Shown in pieces: positions 44,722 through 56,408 of a DNA stretch of 64,000 nucleotides (position 1 is the stretch's first letter; every line of letters begins with the position of its first letter). Under the pieces are notes generated by a model. The model searched no databases. It saw only the letters and a list, made by a program, of their open reading frames with translations, and was not told where the DNA came from. Location: NCBI GenBank assembly GCA_002923375.1, contig BEIJ01000002.1:789608-853607 (forward strand), given 5' to 3'. The DNA is from a bacterium HR33 (GTDB lineage: Bacteria > Gemmatimonadota > Gemmatimonadetes > Gemmatimonadales > GWC2-71-9). A program made the translations under genes and the position numbers.

Positions 44722-45650
44722 ACGATCCCTTCGAGCTGTTCTCCCGATATCTGCGACAGCGGCAAGAGCTCGGCGAGGCTCCCTGGGTTTTCGATACACC
44801 GGCACCGGGCGAAACTGTAGCCGCCGCTTCTCGGAGCCGGACGCCGTCCCGGCCGGATCCAGCCGGAGCCCACAATGCAGGCGGCGATGCAGGCGGGGAG
44901 CCGGGCTCGAGGCTCCCCGCAGCGGAGCCGGCAACGACGTCCCAGAGCCGGGCGCCGAGTCCCCGGGGAGAAACCGACGCCGGCGAAGCGAGACCCAAGA
45001 AGGTTGACTGGCGCCGGGGTGCTCCCCCGATTCCCCCGCAGGGGATAGTGGTTCCTCCGCCGGCTGAAGACCTCTTCACCGCAGATCCTCTGGCCGACAA
45101 AACGCTGGAGGAAATCGCGGCGCTGGTAAGGGAATGCACTCGCTGCCGGCTCTGCAAGCAGAGGACCAATGCGGTACCGGGCGAGGGACCTCCCGATGCC
45201 AGGCTGGTGGTGATAGGCGAGGGACCGGGTGCGGTGGAGGACGAAACCGGCCGTCCCTTTGTGGGGCGGGCGGGAGAACTTTTGACCGAGATCTTGGCCG
45301 CCATCGATCTGCCGCGGGAACGGGTGTTCATCTGCAACATCGTCAAGTGCCGGCCTCCGGAGAACCGCAAGCCCCAGCCGGACGAGATCGAGGCTTGCGT
45401 TCCTTATCTGTACCGGCAACTTGAGATCATTAGGCCGGCGGTGATCTTGGCCATGGGCGGGACGGCCGCCGAGACGTTGCTCAACACCAGACAACCGCTC
45501 GCCGGCTTGAGGAATCGAGTGCACCAGTTTAGAGGTATTCCGGTAATAGTGACCTATCATCCGGCAGCCCTGCTGCGCAACCCGAATTGGAAGAAACCGA
45601 CTTGGGATGACGTCCGCATCGCCCGTCAGCTCCTCGACGCGCGCGGCTGA
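44718..45650 (+). CDS. Family 4 uracil-DNA glycosylase with long N-terminal linker
   Basis: A 310-residue protein. Residues 25-115 are a Pro/Ala/Gly/Arg-rich, probably disordered segment. The glycosylase domain begins near 125 with CTRCRLC, then GEGPGAVEDETGRPFVGRAG, CNIVKCRPPENRKP and TYHPAALLRN, the iron-sulfur family 4 pattern. It removes uracil from DNA. The start is TTG 44718 overlapping coaBC (TTGA). The 3' end overlaps dnaB by 44 bp. Confidence 0.88.
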   Translation: MNDPFELFSRYLRQRQELGEAPWVFDTPAPGETVAAASRSRTPSRPDPAGAHNAGGDAGGEPGSRLPAAEPATTSQSRAPSPRGETDAGEARPKKVDWRRGAPPIPPQGIVVPPPAEDLFTADPLADKTLEEIAALVRECTRCRLCKQRTNAVPGEGPPDARLVVIGEGPGAVEDETGRPFVGRAGELLTEILAAIDLPRERVFICNIVKCRPPENRKPQPDEIEACVPYLYRQLEIIRPAVILAMGGTAAETLLNTRQPLAGLRNRVHQFRGIPVIVTYHPAALLRNPNWKKPTWDDVRIARQLLDARG

Positions 45651-47016
45651 GCCGCTGGTCGAGCGCCAGGCCCCTTGGAGCCCCGAGGCGGAACAGGCCG
45701 TCCTGGGGGCGATGCTCCTCGACGCCGACGCCGCCCTGAAGGCGCTGGAGATTCTGGACGACACCATGTTCTACCTGGATCGCCACCGGCGCCTGTTCCG
45801 CGCCATGGCGGTCCTCATGGAGAAGGGGAAGGTGATCGATCCGGTCCTGCTCCGCGAAGAGCTGTCGCGCCGGGGAGATCTGGAGGCTGCGGGGGGGATG
45901 GAATACATCGCCCTCCTGTTGGATGCGGTTCCCACTGCGGCGAACGTCGAGTACCACTGCCGCATCGTCAAAGAGAAAGCTCTCCTGAGGCGGTTGATCG
46001 AGGCCGGTACCGCGGTGGTGCAGGCCGCCTACGAGGGGCGGCAGGATGTGGACACTCTGCTGGACGAGGCGGAGCAGCGGATCTTCGAAGTCTCCTTCCA
46101 GCGGGGGACTCAGGAGGCGGTGAGGATCAAGGAACTGATGTGGGAGACGATGGAGCGCATAGAAGCGCGCCATCGCGGCGAAGCTTCGGTACGGGGCGTT
46201 CCCAGCGGTTTTGTAGATTTGGATGCCAAGACCAACGGCTTCCAAAAGAGCGATCTCATTATCGTGGCAGCGCGCCCGTCCATGGGGAAGACCGCCTTCT
46301 GTCTCAACATCGCCGCCAACGCGGCCCTGGAAGCGAAGATTCCGGTGGCCATCTTCTCGCTGGAGATGTCCCGGGACCAAGTGGTGGAACGCCTGCTGGC
46401 GGCGGAGAGCTTCGTCGATCTCCACCGGCTCAGAAGCGGCCATCTGCGAGACGACGATTACCCGAAGATGTCCCGGGCGGCGGGCCTTTTGGGTACCGCT
46501 CCCATCTGGATCGACGACACTCCGGCCCTTACCCTGCTGGAACTGCGCTCCAAGGCCCGGCGGCTGAAGGCGGAACATGACATCGGGCTCTTCATCGTGG
46601 ATTACCTTCAGCTCTTGCGGGGGCCGCAGCGATCGGAAAACCGCCAGGAAGAGATCAGCTTCATCTCGCGGTCTCTCAAGGCGCTGGCCCGGGAACTTGC
46701 CACACCGCTCATAGCGCTCTCGCAACTCTCCCGCGCTCCGGAGCAGCGAGGCGGGGATCGCCGGCCTATGCTCTCGGATCTGCGCGACTCGGGGGCCATC
46801 GAACAGGACGCAGACTTGGTGATCTTTATCTACCGGCCCGAGATGTACCCCAGCCTCAAGGAGCGGGACGAAACGATTCAAGAGGGCGTGGCCGAGATCC
46901 ATCTGGCCAAGCACCGAAACGGGCCCACCGGTACTTTGAAGCTGGTTTTCCACAAGCAGTACACCCGCTTCGACAACTACACCGAACGGGAGCCGGAACC
47001 GGCAGATGCCTTCTAG
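45607..47016 (+). CDS. dnaB: Replicative DNA helicase DnaB
   Basis: A 469-residue helicase. The N-terminal domain (SPEAEQAVLGAMLLD) is followed by the RecA-like motor with Walker A ARPSMGKTAF, LFIVDYLQLL and the ALSQLSRAPE sensor, ending LAKHRNGPTG. It is intein-free. ATG 45607 begins a short unstructured lead; the overlap with udg is 44 bp. Confidence 0.94.
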   Translation: MTSASPVSSSTRAAEPLVERQAPWSPEAEQAVLGAMLLDADAALKALEILDDTMFYLDRHRRLFRAMAVLMEKGKVIDPVLLREELSRRGDLEAAGGMEYIALLLDAVPTAANVEYHCRIVKEKALLRRLIEAGTAVVQAAYEGRQDVDTLLDEAEQRIFEVSFQRGTQEAVRIKELMWETMERIEARHRGEASVRGVPSGFVDLDAKTNGFQKSDLIIVAARPSMGKTAFCLNIAANAALEAKIPVAIFSLEMSRDQVVERLLAAESFVDLHRLRSGHLRDDDYPKMSRAAGLLGTAPIWIDDTPALTLLELRSKARRLKAEHDIGLFIVDYLQLLRGPQRSENRQEEISFISRSLKALARELATPLIALSQLSRAPEQRGGDRRPMLSDLRDSGAIEQDADLVIFIYRPEMYPSLKERDETIQEGVAEIHLAKHRNGPTGTLKLVFHKQYTRFDNYTEREPEPADAF

Positions 47017-48364
47017 GCGCAGCTCGGTCTATCGCTGCACCGAGTGCGGCGCCGAACACCCTAAATGGGTGGGACGTTGCGAAGGGTGCGGGGCGTGGAA
47101 TACGGTGGCGGAGGAGCCGGTAACCCGGCCTGCGGGCAAACGCGGCCGCGCCAAAGGTTCGGTTCCGGGAAGAGCGCCGGTCAGACTGGCCGATCTCGCG
47201 GTGCAGAGGGTATCGCGCTGGAGCACCGGCCTGGGCGAGTTCGACTACGTACTGGGAGGCGGTGTGGTTCCGGGGTCTCTGATCCTGGTAGGCGGGGAAC
47301 CCGGTATCGGCAAATCGACCTTGCTGTTGCAGTGTGCCGCGCGCTTGGAAGGGCAGGGGATCGCAACGCTTTACGCCAGCGGGGAAGAAGCGCCGGAACA
47401 GATCAAGCTCCGCGCCGACCGGCTCGCCGAAGATTGCGGTAACGTGAAGCTCTTGGGAGAAGTGCGGCTGGAAGAGATCATCGCCCAAGCCTCGATCACC
47501 GGAGCCAAGGTCCTGGTGGTGGACTCGATCCAGACCACCTACACCGAGGAGCTGGAAGGAGCACCGGGAAACGTGGGCCAGGTACGCGAATGCGCCGCCC
47601 GGCTGATGCGCTTCGCCAAGGACTCGTCCACCGCGGTACTGCTGGTGGGACACGTAACCCGCGGCGGGGTGATCGCAGGGCCCAAGACATTGGAGCACAT
47701 CGTGGACACAGTGCTGTACTTCGAAGGAGATACCAGCAGCGATTATCGCATTTTGCGCGCGGTAAAGAACCGTTTCGGTTCGGTGGACGAGGTTGGAGTG
47801 TTCGAAATGACCGGCCGCGGCCTGGTACCGGTGGAGAACCCTTCGGCGGCTTTTCTGTCGAGCCGCGACAGCTCGGCACCGGGATCGGCGGTGACCGCCC
47901 TGATGGAGGGGACCAGACCGCTGCTGGTCGAAATCCAGGCCCTGGCGGCTCGAAGCGGCTTCGGTACTCCCCAGCGCGTAGCTACCGGTTTGGATCACCG
48001 CCGCCTGGCGGTGCTCCTGGCCGTCTTGGAGCAGCGGGCGGGGCTCAAGTTCCACGAACAGGACGTGTTTGTGAACGTGACCGGAGGAGTGCGGCTGCTG
48101 GAACCGGCAGCGGATCTGGCCGTGGTCGCCGCTTTGTGCTCCACCTTGTACAATCGACCGGTGGCCGCCGACACCATATTTCTCGGGGAGGTCGGCCTGG
48201 GAGGAGAAGTGCGGCCGATCGTAGCCCTGGAGCGGCGGCTCGCCGAAGCCGAACGCTTGGGATTTCGCCGGGCTTTTGTCTCGTCCCGCAGCCGCCCCAC
48301 CTCCGCATTGGACCTGGTGCCCGTAGCCCATGTCGCCGAGCTCGCCCGGAGGCTCGCTGCCTGA
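47006..48364 (+). CDS. radA: DNA repair protein RadA/Sms
   Basis: A 452-residue protein. A four-Cys zinc finger (YRCTECGAEHPKW ... CEGCGAWNT), Walker A GGEPGIGKSTLL, the RadA signature KNRFGSVDEVGVFEM and a C-terminal LonC-like domain are present. It promotes branch migration in recombination. It overlaps dnaB by 11 bp and ispD by 35 bp. Confidence 0.93.
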   Translation: MPSRRSSVYRCTECGAEHPKWVGRCEGCGAWNTVAEEPVTRPAGKRGRAKGSVPGRAPVRLADLAVQRVSRWSTGLGEFDYVLGGGVVPGSLILVGGEPGIGKSTLLLQCAARLEGQGIATLYASGEEAPEQIKLRADRLAEDCGNVKLLGEVRLEEIIAQASITGAKVLVVDSIQTTYTEELEGAPGNVGQVRECAARLMRFAKDSSTAVLLVGHVTRGGVIAGPKTLEHIVDTVLYFEGDTSSDYRILRAVKNRFGSVDEVGVFEMTGRGLVPVENPSAAFLSSRDSSAPGSAVTALMEGTRPLLVEIQALAARSGFGTPQRVATGLDHRRLAVLLAVLEQRAGLKFHEQDVFVNVTGGVRLLEPAADLAVVAALCSTLYNRPVAADTIFLGEVGLGGEVRPIVALERRLAEAERLGFRRAFVSSRSRPTSALDLVPVAHVAELARRLAA

Positions 48365-49043
48365 AGTAGGCGTGATCGTTCCCGCAGCCGGCACGGGAGA
48401 GCGGGCCGGCCCCGGTGAACCGAAACAGTTCCGCCCGATCGCCGGAGTTCCCATGCTGCTCAGGGCACTCAGACCTTTTGCCCAGCATCCCCGCGTGGCC
48501 CAGATAGTAGTGGCGCTGCCGCCGGCGGTCGCCGGATCGCCCCCCGAGTGGCTGGCTTCCCTGGCCGGGGGGCGACTGCATCTGGTGGCCGGGGGAGCCA
48601 CCCGCTCCCGATCGGTCGCCGCGGCTCTCTCCGCCCTGGATGGGAGCTGCCGGATAGTTCTGGTACACGATGCGGCGCGGCCCTTCGTGAGCGCCGAAAC
48701 GATCGACCGAGTCATCGCGGCGGCCGAAAAGGGGGTTGGCGCAGTAGCAGCGGTCCCGGTGTACGATACCATCAAGCGGAGTTCGGAAAACGGCAGGATC
48801 GTGGAAACGGTGGACCGCAGAAGTCTCTGGCGAGCCCAAACACCTCAAGGTTTTCCCCGGGAGATGCTGGAAGCGGCATATCGCAAACTCAAAGCGCCGA
48901 ACGGCGAATCGGATCCCAGCGACGACGCCCAAGCGGTAGAACAGGCCGGATTCGAAGTGGTCTTGGTACCGGACCTCACCACCAACATCAAGATCACCAC
49001 CCCGGAAGACTTCTCCCTTGCAGAAGCGCTGGCACGGCGATGA
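48330..49043 (+). CDS. ispD: 2-C-methyl-D-erythritol 4-phosphate cytidylyltransferase
   Basis: A 237-residue enzyme with VIVPAAGTGERAGPGEPKQF, the nucleotide-binding lead, VHDAARPFVS and RRSLWRAQTPQGF. It makes CDP-methylerythritol in the MEP isoprenoid pathway. ATG 48330 is the only ATG before the domain. Confidence 0.9.
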   Translation: MSPSSPGGSLPEVGVIVPAAGTGERAGPGEPKQFRPIAGVPMLLRALRPFAQHPRVAQIVVALPPAVAGSPPEWLASLAGGRLHLVAGGATRSRSVAAALSALDGSCRIVLVHDAARPFVSAETIDRVIAAAEKGVGAVAAVPVYDTIKRSSENGRIVETVDRRSLWRAQTPQGFPREMLEAAYRKLKAPNGESDPSDDAQAVEQAGFEVVLVPDLTTNIKITTPEDFSLAEALARR

Positions 49044-49693
49044 ACCTGCTGCCCTTTCGCACCGATCGGGAAATCACCGATGCGCTACCCAGGGTCGTAG
49101 CGCACCTTCAAAAAGGCGGGCTCTTGGCCTATCCCACGGAAACGGTTTACGGCTTGGGATCCAGAGCCCGTGAGGAGGAGGTGCACGCCCTGGCCGCTCT
49201 CAAGGGGCGCCGCAAGGACAAGCCGTTTCTGCTCCTGATTTCGGACCGGGCTATGGCCGAAGCCTGCGGGCTGGTGTTCAACCACGCGGCCGAAGCGATG
49301 GCGCGAGCTTTCTGGCCCGGCCCGCTGACCCTCGTCCTGCCGGGCGGAGAAGGCAAACTCCCCGATTCCCTGCGAGGGCCCGAAGGAGGGATCGCAGTCC
49401 GCTGGACCTCGCATGCGGGGATCGCGCGCCTGGTCTCAAGGCTGGGCGAGCCGATAACCTCGACTTCGGCCAACCGGGCCGGGGGACCCACGGCACCGGG
49501 CGTAGAGGCACTCACCGAGCTCTTTGCCGATGCCATTGCGCAGGGAGTGCTCTTGGTGCTGGACGGCGGAGTGCTGGGGAACGTGCCGCCGTCCACCGTA
49601 GTCGACTGCACCGGGCCCGCCCCCAAGCTGGTGCGGGAGGGAGCGATCCCCCGCGCCGAACTGCACCGGGTGGTGGGCAGCTTGGCTCCATGA
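49040..49693 (+). CDS. L-threonylcarbamoyladenylate synthase (Sua5/YrdC)
   Basis: A 217-residue YrdC-fold protein with GLLAYPTETVYGLGSRA, ALKGRRKDKPF, FWPGPLTLVLPG and TSTSANRAGG. It makes threonylcarbamoyl-AMP for t6A tRNA modification. The ATG at 49040 overlaps ispD. Confidence 0.9.
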   Translation: MNLLPFRTDREITDALPRVVAHLQKGGLLAYPTETVYGLGSRAREEEVHALAALKGRRKDKPFLLLISDRAMAEACGLVFNHAAEAMARAFWPGPLTLVLPGGEGKLPDSLRGPEGGIAVRWTSHAGIARLVSRLGEPITSTSANRAGGPTAPGVEALTELFADAIAQGVLLVLDGGVLGNVPPSTVVDCTGPAPKLVREGAIPRAELHRVVGSLAP

Positions 49694-50169
49694 AGCGAGT
49701 CCTCTTGGTCTGCACCGGGAACATCTGTCGCAGCCCTCTGGCCGAGGCGATAATGCGCCGGGAGCTCGCGGAGCTGGGTCGCGACGACTTCGAAGTCACT
49801 TCGGCGGGAACCGGCGCGTGGGACGGAGCACCCGCATCCGAAGGAGCGTACCTCGTGGCCCTGGAGCACGGGCTCGATCTTTCCGCCCACCGCGCCCGCC
49901 TGCTCACCAGAGAGCTGGTACAACAGGCCGACATCATCCTCACAATGGCGCGGCACCACCGGGCGCGGGTGGAAGAACTCGGCGGCAACGGGCGCACCTA
50001 CGTGCTGGGCGAGTACGCGGGCCGAAGCGGACCCGAGGCCGAAATCAGCGATCCTTTCGGAGGCGAGCTGGAAGTTTATCGCCGCACCTTCGAGGAATTG
50101 GAAGAGCTCATCAAAGCCGCCGTAAAGCGGCTCACCGCGGAACACGATGCCGAAGGTAAGCGCCAGTAG
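49690..50169 (+). CDS. Low-molecular-weight protein-tyrosine phosphatase
   Basis: A 159-residue enzyme with the active-site loop VCTGNICRSPLAEA and the general-acid DPFGG. Ile in CTGNICRS, rather than Thr as in the protein-arginine phosphatase YwlE, favours tyrosine specificity. ATGA coupling to the Sua5 gene is a common arrangement. Confidence 0.87.
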   Translation: MKRVLLVCTGNICRSPLAEAIMRRELAELGRDDFEVTSAGTGAWDGAPASEGAYLVALEHGLDLSAHRARLLTRELVQQADIILTMARHHRARVEELGGNGRTYVLGEYAGRSGPEAEISDPFGGELEVYRRTFEELEELIKAAVKRLTAEHDAEGKRQ

Positions 50170-50968
50170 CCGCCTCCTGGTGGTGGTGGGCGATCCCATC
50201 AAACACTCCCTCTCTCCCGCCATGCACAACGCGGCGATAACCGCGCTCGGCTTGGACGCGGTGTACGTGGCCTTGCGGGCCGAGGCGACGGCACTTCCCC
50301 ATTTGATAAGAGGTCTCGAAGCGGTGGGAGTGGCCGGCAACGTGACCCTCCCCCACAAGACCGCGGTAGCTCAGCTGTTGATCCGGCTCACCCCCGTCGC
50401 CAAAGACCTGGGCGCGGTAAACACCTTCTGGCCGGAGGGCGGGCGGCTGGTGGGAGACAACACCGACGTGCCGGGCCTGCTGGACGCTCTGGATCCCTTG
50501 GATCCGCACGGGCCGTGGCTGGTGGCGGGTACCGGCGGTTCCGCCCGAGCCGTAGCCGCGGCTGCCCGGGAAAAAGCAGTGACCCTGCTGATCCAGTCCC
50601 GCGACCCGGCCAGAGCCGCAGCTTTTGCCGCCTGGGCTCGCGAACTGGGTACCGACGCCCTGGTGGACGACGGTAGGCCCGTCGGCACCGCGATCAACGC
50701 TACGCCGTTGGGTCTTCGACCGGACGATCCCCTACCGTTCTCCGACGAGCGGCTGGACGGCTGCCGGGCGGCACTCGATTTGGTGTACCGCCCCGGCGGG
50801 ACCCCCTGGGTCCGGCGGCTGAAGGCCAGGGGGATACGGGCCGCCGACGGCCGGAGCATGCTGGTAGCCCAGGGCGCGTACGCCTTCGAGCGGTTCTTCC
50901 CCGGGTGCCGCGCGCCCCGGGAGATAATGGCGGCGGCGGTGGAGAGAGCGCTTAAGGAAACGGGATGA
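50147..50968 (+). CDS. aroE: Shikimate dehydrogenase
   Basis: A 273-residue enzyme with GDPIKHSLSPAMHNAA, NVTLPHKTAV (catalytic Lys), VGDNTDVPGLL (catalytic Asp) and a GTGGSARAVA nucleotide motif. It reduces dehydroshikimate in aromatic amino-acid synthesis. It overlaps the phosphatase gene by 23 bp. Confidence 0.92.
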   Translation: MPKVSASSRLLVVVGDPIKHSLSPAMHNAAITALGLDAVYVALRAEATALPHLIRGLEAVGVAGNVTLPHKTAVAQLLIRLTPVAKDLGAVNTFWPEGGRLVGDNTDVPGLLDALDPLDPHGPWLVAGTGGSARAVAAAAREKAVTLLIQSRDPARAAAFAAWARELGTDALVDDGRPVGTAINATPLGLRPDDPLPFSDERLDGCRAALDLVYRPGGTPWVRRLKARGIRAADGRSMLVAQGAYAFERFFPGCRAPREIMAAAVERALKETG

Positions 50969-51717
50969 TCCCCGGTTACGGTGCCGCGTTGTTGCGCTCC
51001 CTGGAGCGGTTTTTGCTGCCCAACTCCTGCGTGGCTTGCGGGAGACTGGTGGACCGGCATCTCCCCGACGAGCTGGTCTGCTCCCTCTGCCGCTGGCGGA
51101 TGAAGCCGCTCATCGGAGGTTGCCGGCGGTGCAGCCAGCCGCTTCCTCCGGTGGGACCCTGCCGCTTCTGCGCGCCCTGGCCCGAGGAGTTGCTTTGGGC
51201 GAGGAGCGCCGTCTGGTTGGACCCGGAGGCCAAGGCGGTGGTGCATCACTTGAAGTACCGGGGATATCCGGCCCTGGCCGATTTTGCGGCCGCCATGATC
51301 GCCAGGTACATTGCCCGGCCGGAGGCGGGAGTTCTGGTACCGATCCCTTTGACAGCGACAAAAGAGCGGCGCCGGGGATACAATCAGGCCGCGCTGCTGG
51401 CTCGAGCCCTGGGGAAGCGCTGGGGATTACCGGTGGACCAGACCCTGCTGGTTCGGGTACGGGAAGGGGGAAGCCAGACGGCTCTCACTCCGGAAGCCCG
51501 CCTGGCGAACATTAAAGATGCCTTCCGGGCGCGCTCCGCAAGCGCCGTAGAATTGATTATAATTATCGACGACGTACTCACCACGGGCGCAACTTTGATT
51601 GCGGCCGCCGCGGCCTTGGTGGATGCGGGCTGTAGCAGGGTGGGGGCCGTCACGTTCGCCCGTACGTCCCCGTTCGAACGCCGAATTAGCGCACAGTCGT
51701 CCGAGCATCAGAGGTAG
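50965..51717 (+). CDS. comF: ComF-family phosphoribosyltransferase-like protein
   Basis: A 250-residue protein with a Cys-rich N-terminus (PNSCVACG, CSLCRW, CRRC, CRFC) and a C-terminal PRTase fold with IIIIDDVLTTGATL. ComF supports DNA uptake or restart of replication. ATGA overlap with aroE. Confidence 0.88.
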   Translation: MIPGYGAALLRSLERFLLPNSCVACGRLVDRHLPDELVCSLCRWRMKPLIGGCRRCSQPLPPVGPCRFCAPWPEELLWARSAVWLDPEAKAVVHHLKYRGYPALADFAAAMIARYIARPEAGVLVPIPLTATKERRRGYNQAALLARALGKRWGLPVDQTLLVRVREGGSQTALTPEARLANIKDAFRARSASAVELIIIIDDVLTTGATLIAAAAALVDAGCSRVGAVTFARTSPFERRISAQSSEHQR

Positions 51718-53914
<2,197 letters not shown>

Positions 53915-53918
<4 letters not shown>

Positions 53919-54658
53919 AGGGCCGCCTTTTTTGCGCCAATTGGAAGATGCATCACGGGCCTCGGGCGGCCCGGCGCTTTTTGGAACTGTTTCTGCGATC
54001 TTACAACGGTGCGGGAGATCGCCGCGTTTGGTTTTTCCCGCCCGCGGTGTCTCTGACTGCGGTACTGGAGATGATCCAGGGACGCGCCGGTCTAGGTGCC
54101 GGAGCTCAAAACGTGCACTGGGAGGCTAAGGGAGCTTTTACCGGCGAGATCAGCGTGCCGATGCTGGTGGAGGCCGGGGCGGTGGGAGCGATCGTGGGAC
54201 ATTCCGAGCGGCGGCATATCTTTGGCGAGAAGGACGAGGAGGCCGGCAAGAAGGCGCGGGCGCTTCTGGAAGCCGGTTTGACTCCGGTCTTTTGCGTAGG
54301 CGAGAAGCTGGAGGAGCGGGAGGCGGGGCGTACTTGGGAGGTGGTGGAGCGGCAGTTGCAGGTGCTGGGGGATCTTCCGCCCTCGCTTTTGGAGCGGGTG
54401 GTGGTGGCGTACGAGCCGGTCTGGGCGATAGGTACCGGGCGCAATGCCACTCCTGGGGATGCTGCCGAGGTTCACCGGGCGATTAGGTCGTGGTTTGCCG
54501 GCCGCGGGGTCGCGGTGGATGCGACGGTAGTACTCTACGGGGGGAGCGTGAACCCAAGTAACGCGAAGGAGCTTTTGGCGGAGCCGGAAATTGACGGCGT
54601 GTTGGTGGGCGGTGCTTCGCTGGATCCGGAGAGCTGGTTGAGTATCGTCCAGACTTGA
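53915..54658 (+). CDS. tpiA: Triosephosphate isomerase
   Basis: A 247-residue TIM barrel with CANWKMH, GHSERRHIFGE (catalytic His region), AYEPVWAIGTGRNA (catalytic Glu) and YGGSVNPSN. ATGA overlap with pgk. Confidence 0.95.
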
Positions 54659-54725
54659 ACGCAGCCGGGCGCCCGTCCGGCTGCCCTCGCTGGCGGCAAG
54701 GCAACACAGCGATCAAGTTTAGGCC

Positions 54726-54945
54726 GTGGCCGTAGAGGTCCGTCTCAGCCGCGAGATGCGGCTCATCGACATCACCATGATCGGCGTCGGTGCGATGATC
54801 GGCGCCGGTATTTTCGTGCTCACCGGAATCGCCGCCGGCGTCGCCGGGCCTGCTCTAATTCTAGCCTTCTTGTTGAACGGCCTGGTGGCGCTGCTCACCG
54901 CCATGGCCTATGCCGAGTTGGGAAGCGCGTTCCACGATAACCCAT
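54726..54945 (+). pseudogene. Truncated APC-type amino-acid permease
   Basis: Starting at GTG 54726, MRLIDITMIGVGAMIGAGIF and LTGIAAGVAGPALILAFLLN encode the first two helices of an APC-superfamily permease, with MAYAELGSAF as the expected third segment. The family signal ends abruptly at about 54940, where the next gene begins; the remaining 350-400 residues are absent. A deletion joined the fragment to the channel gene. Confidence 0.7.
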
Positions 54946-55609
54946 GCAAGAACAGGCAAGCTGGCTTACCGAGTTCGGCGATCGAGTATCGGCCTATCTG
55001 CCCACCTTGGCAGGCGGGCTTTTGGTGCTGGGATTGGGAATCGCGGCCGGGTGGGTTGCAAAGCGGGCGGTGGTGCGGATTCTGATCTGGCTCAGGCTGG
55101 ACCGCCTGGCCGGACGCGTGGGTTGGAGGGCCGCGCTGGGCAAGGGCGACGTACGGTCGGCGCTCTACGAGGCTCTGGGGACGGCGGTCATGGCGGTGGT
55201 GATTCTCATCTTCTTGGATAACGCGCTCCAGATCATGGGGCTCACCGTGCTTTCCAGGATGATAGACTCGGTGGTCTTTTATCTCCTCAATCTGGCGCTG
55301 GTGGCTCTGATCGTGGGCGTGGGGATTCTGGTTACCAACGTGGTGGCCGATCCGGTGGAAGACGCCTTGGAGGAAGAGGAATTCGAGCACGCGCGGCTTT
55401 TAGCTCGGGGTGTGAAGGCGGTGTTGTGGGCCGTGGTCGGGGCGCTGGCGTTGTGGCAGCTTGCTTTTGCCCGCGAGATCGTGCTGGCCGCTTTTCTCAT
55501 AGCCTTCGGTTCGGTGGGGGTGGCGTTCGCCCTTGCGGTGGGTATCGGGTCGGCTCCGGCGATCCAGCGCGGCTGGGAGTCACTTTTGGGGAAGAAGCGG
55601 CAGCGGTAG
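54944..55609 (+). CDS. MscS-like / CmpX-type membrane protein
   Basis: A 221-residue protein with about five helices: GGLLVLGLGIAAGWVAKRAV, an amphipathic LDRLAGRVGW helix, ILIFLDNALQIMGL and VADPVEDALEEEEF. It resembles TM-helix-repeat proteins related to mechanosensitive channels but lacks the MscS beta domain. It probably affects membrane tension response. It starts inside the truncated permease end. Confidence 0.7.
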   Translation: MQEQASWLTEFGDRVSAYLPTLAGGLLVLGLGIAAGWVAKRAVVRILIWLRLDRLAGRVGWRAALGKGDVRSALYEALGTAVMAVVILIFLDNALQIMGLTVLSRMIDSVVFYLLNLALVALIVGVGILVTNVVADPVEDALEEEEFEHARLLARGVKAVLWAVVGALALWQLAFAREIVLAAFLIAFGSVGVAFALAVGIGSAPAIQRGWESLLGKKRQR

Positions 55610-55639
55610 GTCTGGCTTGCTTTCCCGGGCCGCCCTTGT

Positions 55640-55653
55640 AACATACATATGTT
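55640..55653 (+). promoter_or_regulatory. Palindrome upstream of antitoxin gene
   Basis: AACATA-CA-TATGTT, a perfect 6-bp-arm inverted repeat 14 bp before the antitoxin ATG, in an AT-rich patch that could also hold the promoter. It is a likely autoregulatory operator. Confidence 0.5.
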
Positions 55654-55667
55654 TTGGGCTATATGCT

Positions 55668-55910
55668 ATGAAGCGCACCACGATCTTCTTGGATTCCGCT
55701 TTGTCCCGCAGGGCCAAGCAGGCTGCCCGGCGCCAGGGGAAAAGTTTTGCCCAGCTGGTCCGGGAGGCCCTCGCTGCGTACCTCGCGGGAGGCAGCCGTG
55801 CGGCCGGCGGAGCGGAACGCCTGCCCTCGGTCGCCGGACGCTTCGAGAGCGGGCACCGCGATACCTCCGAGCGGGTGGATGAGCTCCTCTGGAGAGATCC
55901 TCACGGTTGA
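55668..55910 (+). CDS. Ribbon-helix-helix antitoxin (VapB-like)
   Basis: An 80-residue protein: KRTTIFLDSALSRRAKQAAR and SFAQLVREALAAYLAG give the ribbon-helix-helix fold, and the C-terminal half would bind the toxin. The ATG at 55668 follows the palindrome. Its TGA overlaps the toxin TTG. Confidence 0.82.
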   Translation: MKRTTIFLDSALSRRAKQAARRQGKSFAQLVREALAAYLAGGSRAAGGAERLPSVAGRFESGHRDTSERVDELLWRDPHG

Positions 55911-56323
55911 CCGTACTGGCAGACACCGGAGCGGTTTACGCACTCATCGACCGTAGCGACGCGTGGCACGAGCGGGTGGTCGCGTGGTGGAGCGCGGGCC
56001 GGCGTCCCGCCGTGCTGCTTCCCGAAATCATCCTTCCGGAAGTTTGTTACCTGCTCGCCACCCGGATCGGAAGCAGGGCGGAAAATGCCTTCGTCCGCGC
56101 CATCGTCAGGGGAGAGTTCGAGCTGGAGCTCCTCGAGGAAGAAGACATTCGCCGCGCTGCAGCTTTGATGGCGGCCTACGAGTCGCTGCCTCTGCGATTC
56201 GTGGATGCGGCGATAACGGCCATGGCCGAAAGGCTGGAGAGCACCGCTCTGCTCACTACCGACCGGCGCCACTTTAGTGTGATTCGCCCGCGGCACGCTG
56301 AGGGATTCGATCTTCTGCCTTGA
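55907..56323 (+). CDS. PIN-domain toxin (VapC-like)
   Basis: A 138-residue PIN protein: VLADTGAVYALID, LPEVCYLL, LRFVDAAITAMAERL and LLTTDRRHF hold the acidic residues. The start is TTG 55907 (TTGA overlap). It is presumably an RNase held in check by the preceding antitoxin. Confidence 0.85.
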   Translation: MTVLADTGAVYALIDRSDAWHERVVAWWSAGRRPAVLLPEIILPEVCYLLATRIGSRAENAFVRAIVRGEFELELLEEEDIRRAAALMAAYESLPLRFVDAAITAMAERLESTALLTTDRRHFSVIRPRHAEGFDLLP

Positions 56324-56408
56324 GGGCGCGCATCTGCACCGGTCACGCCGCCTCCGTCTTCCCGTACTGGGGGCGTGCGCTGTCGACTTGCGATTCAAGC
56401 GAGCCGGA

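Noticed and set aside
43584-45767. Minus-strand frame of about 727 codons
   Set aside because: Antisense to coaBC and udg, which have full motifs.
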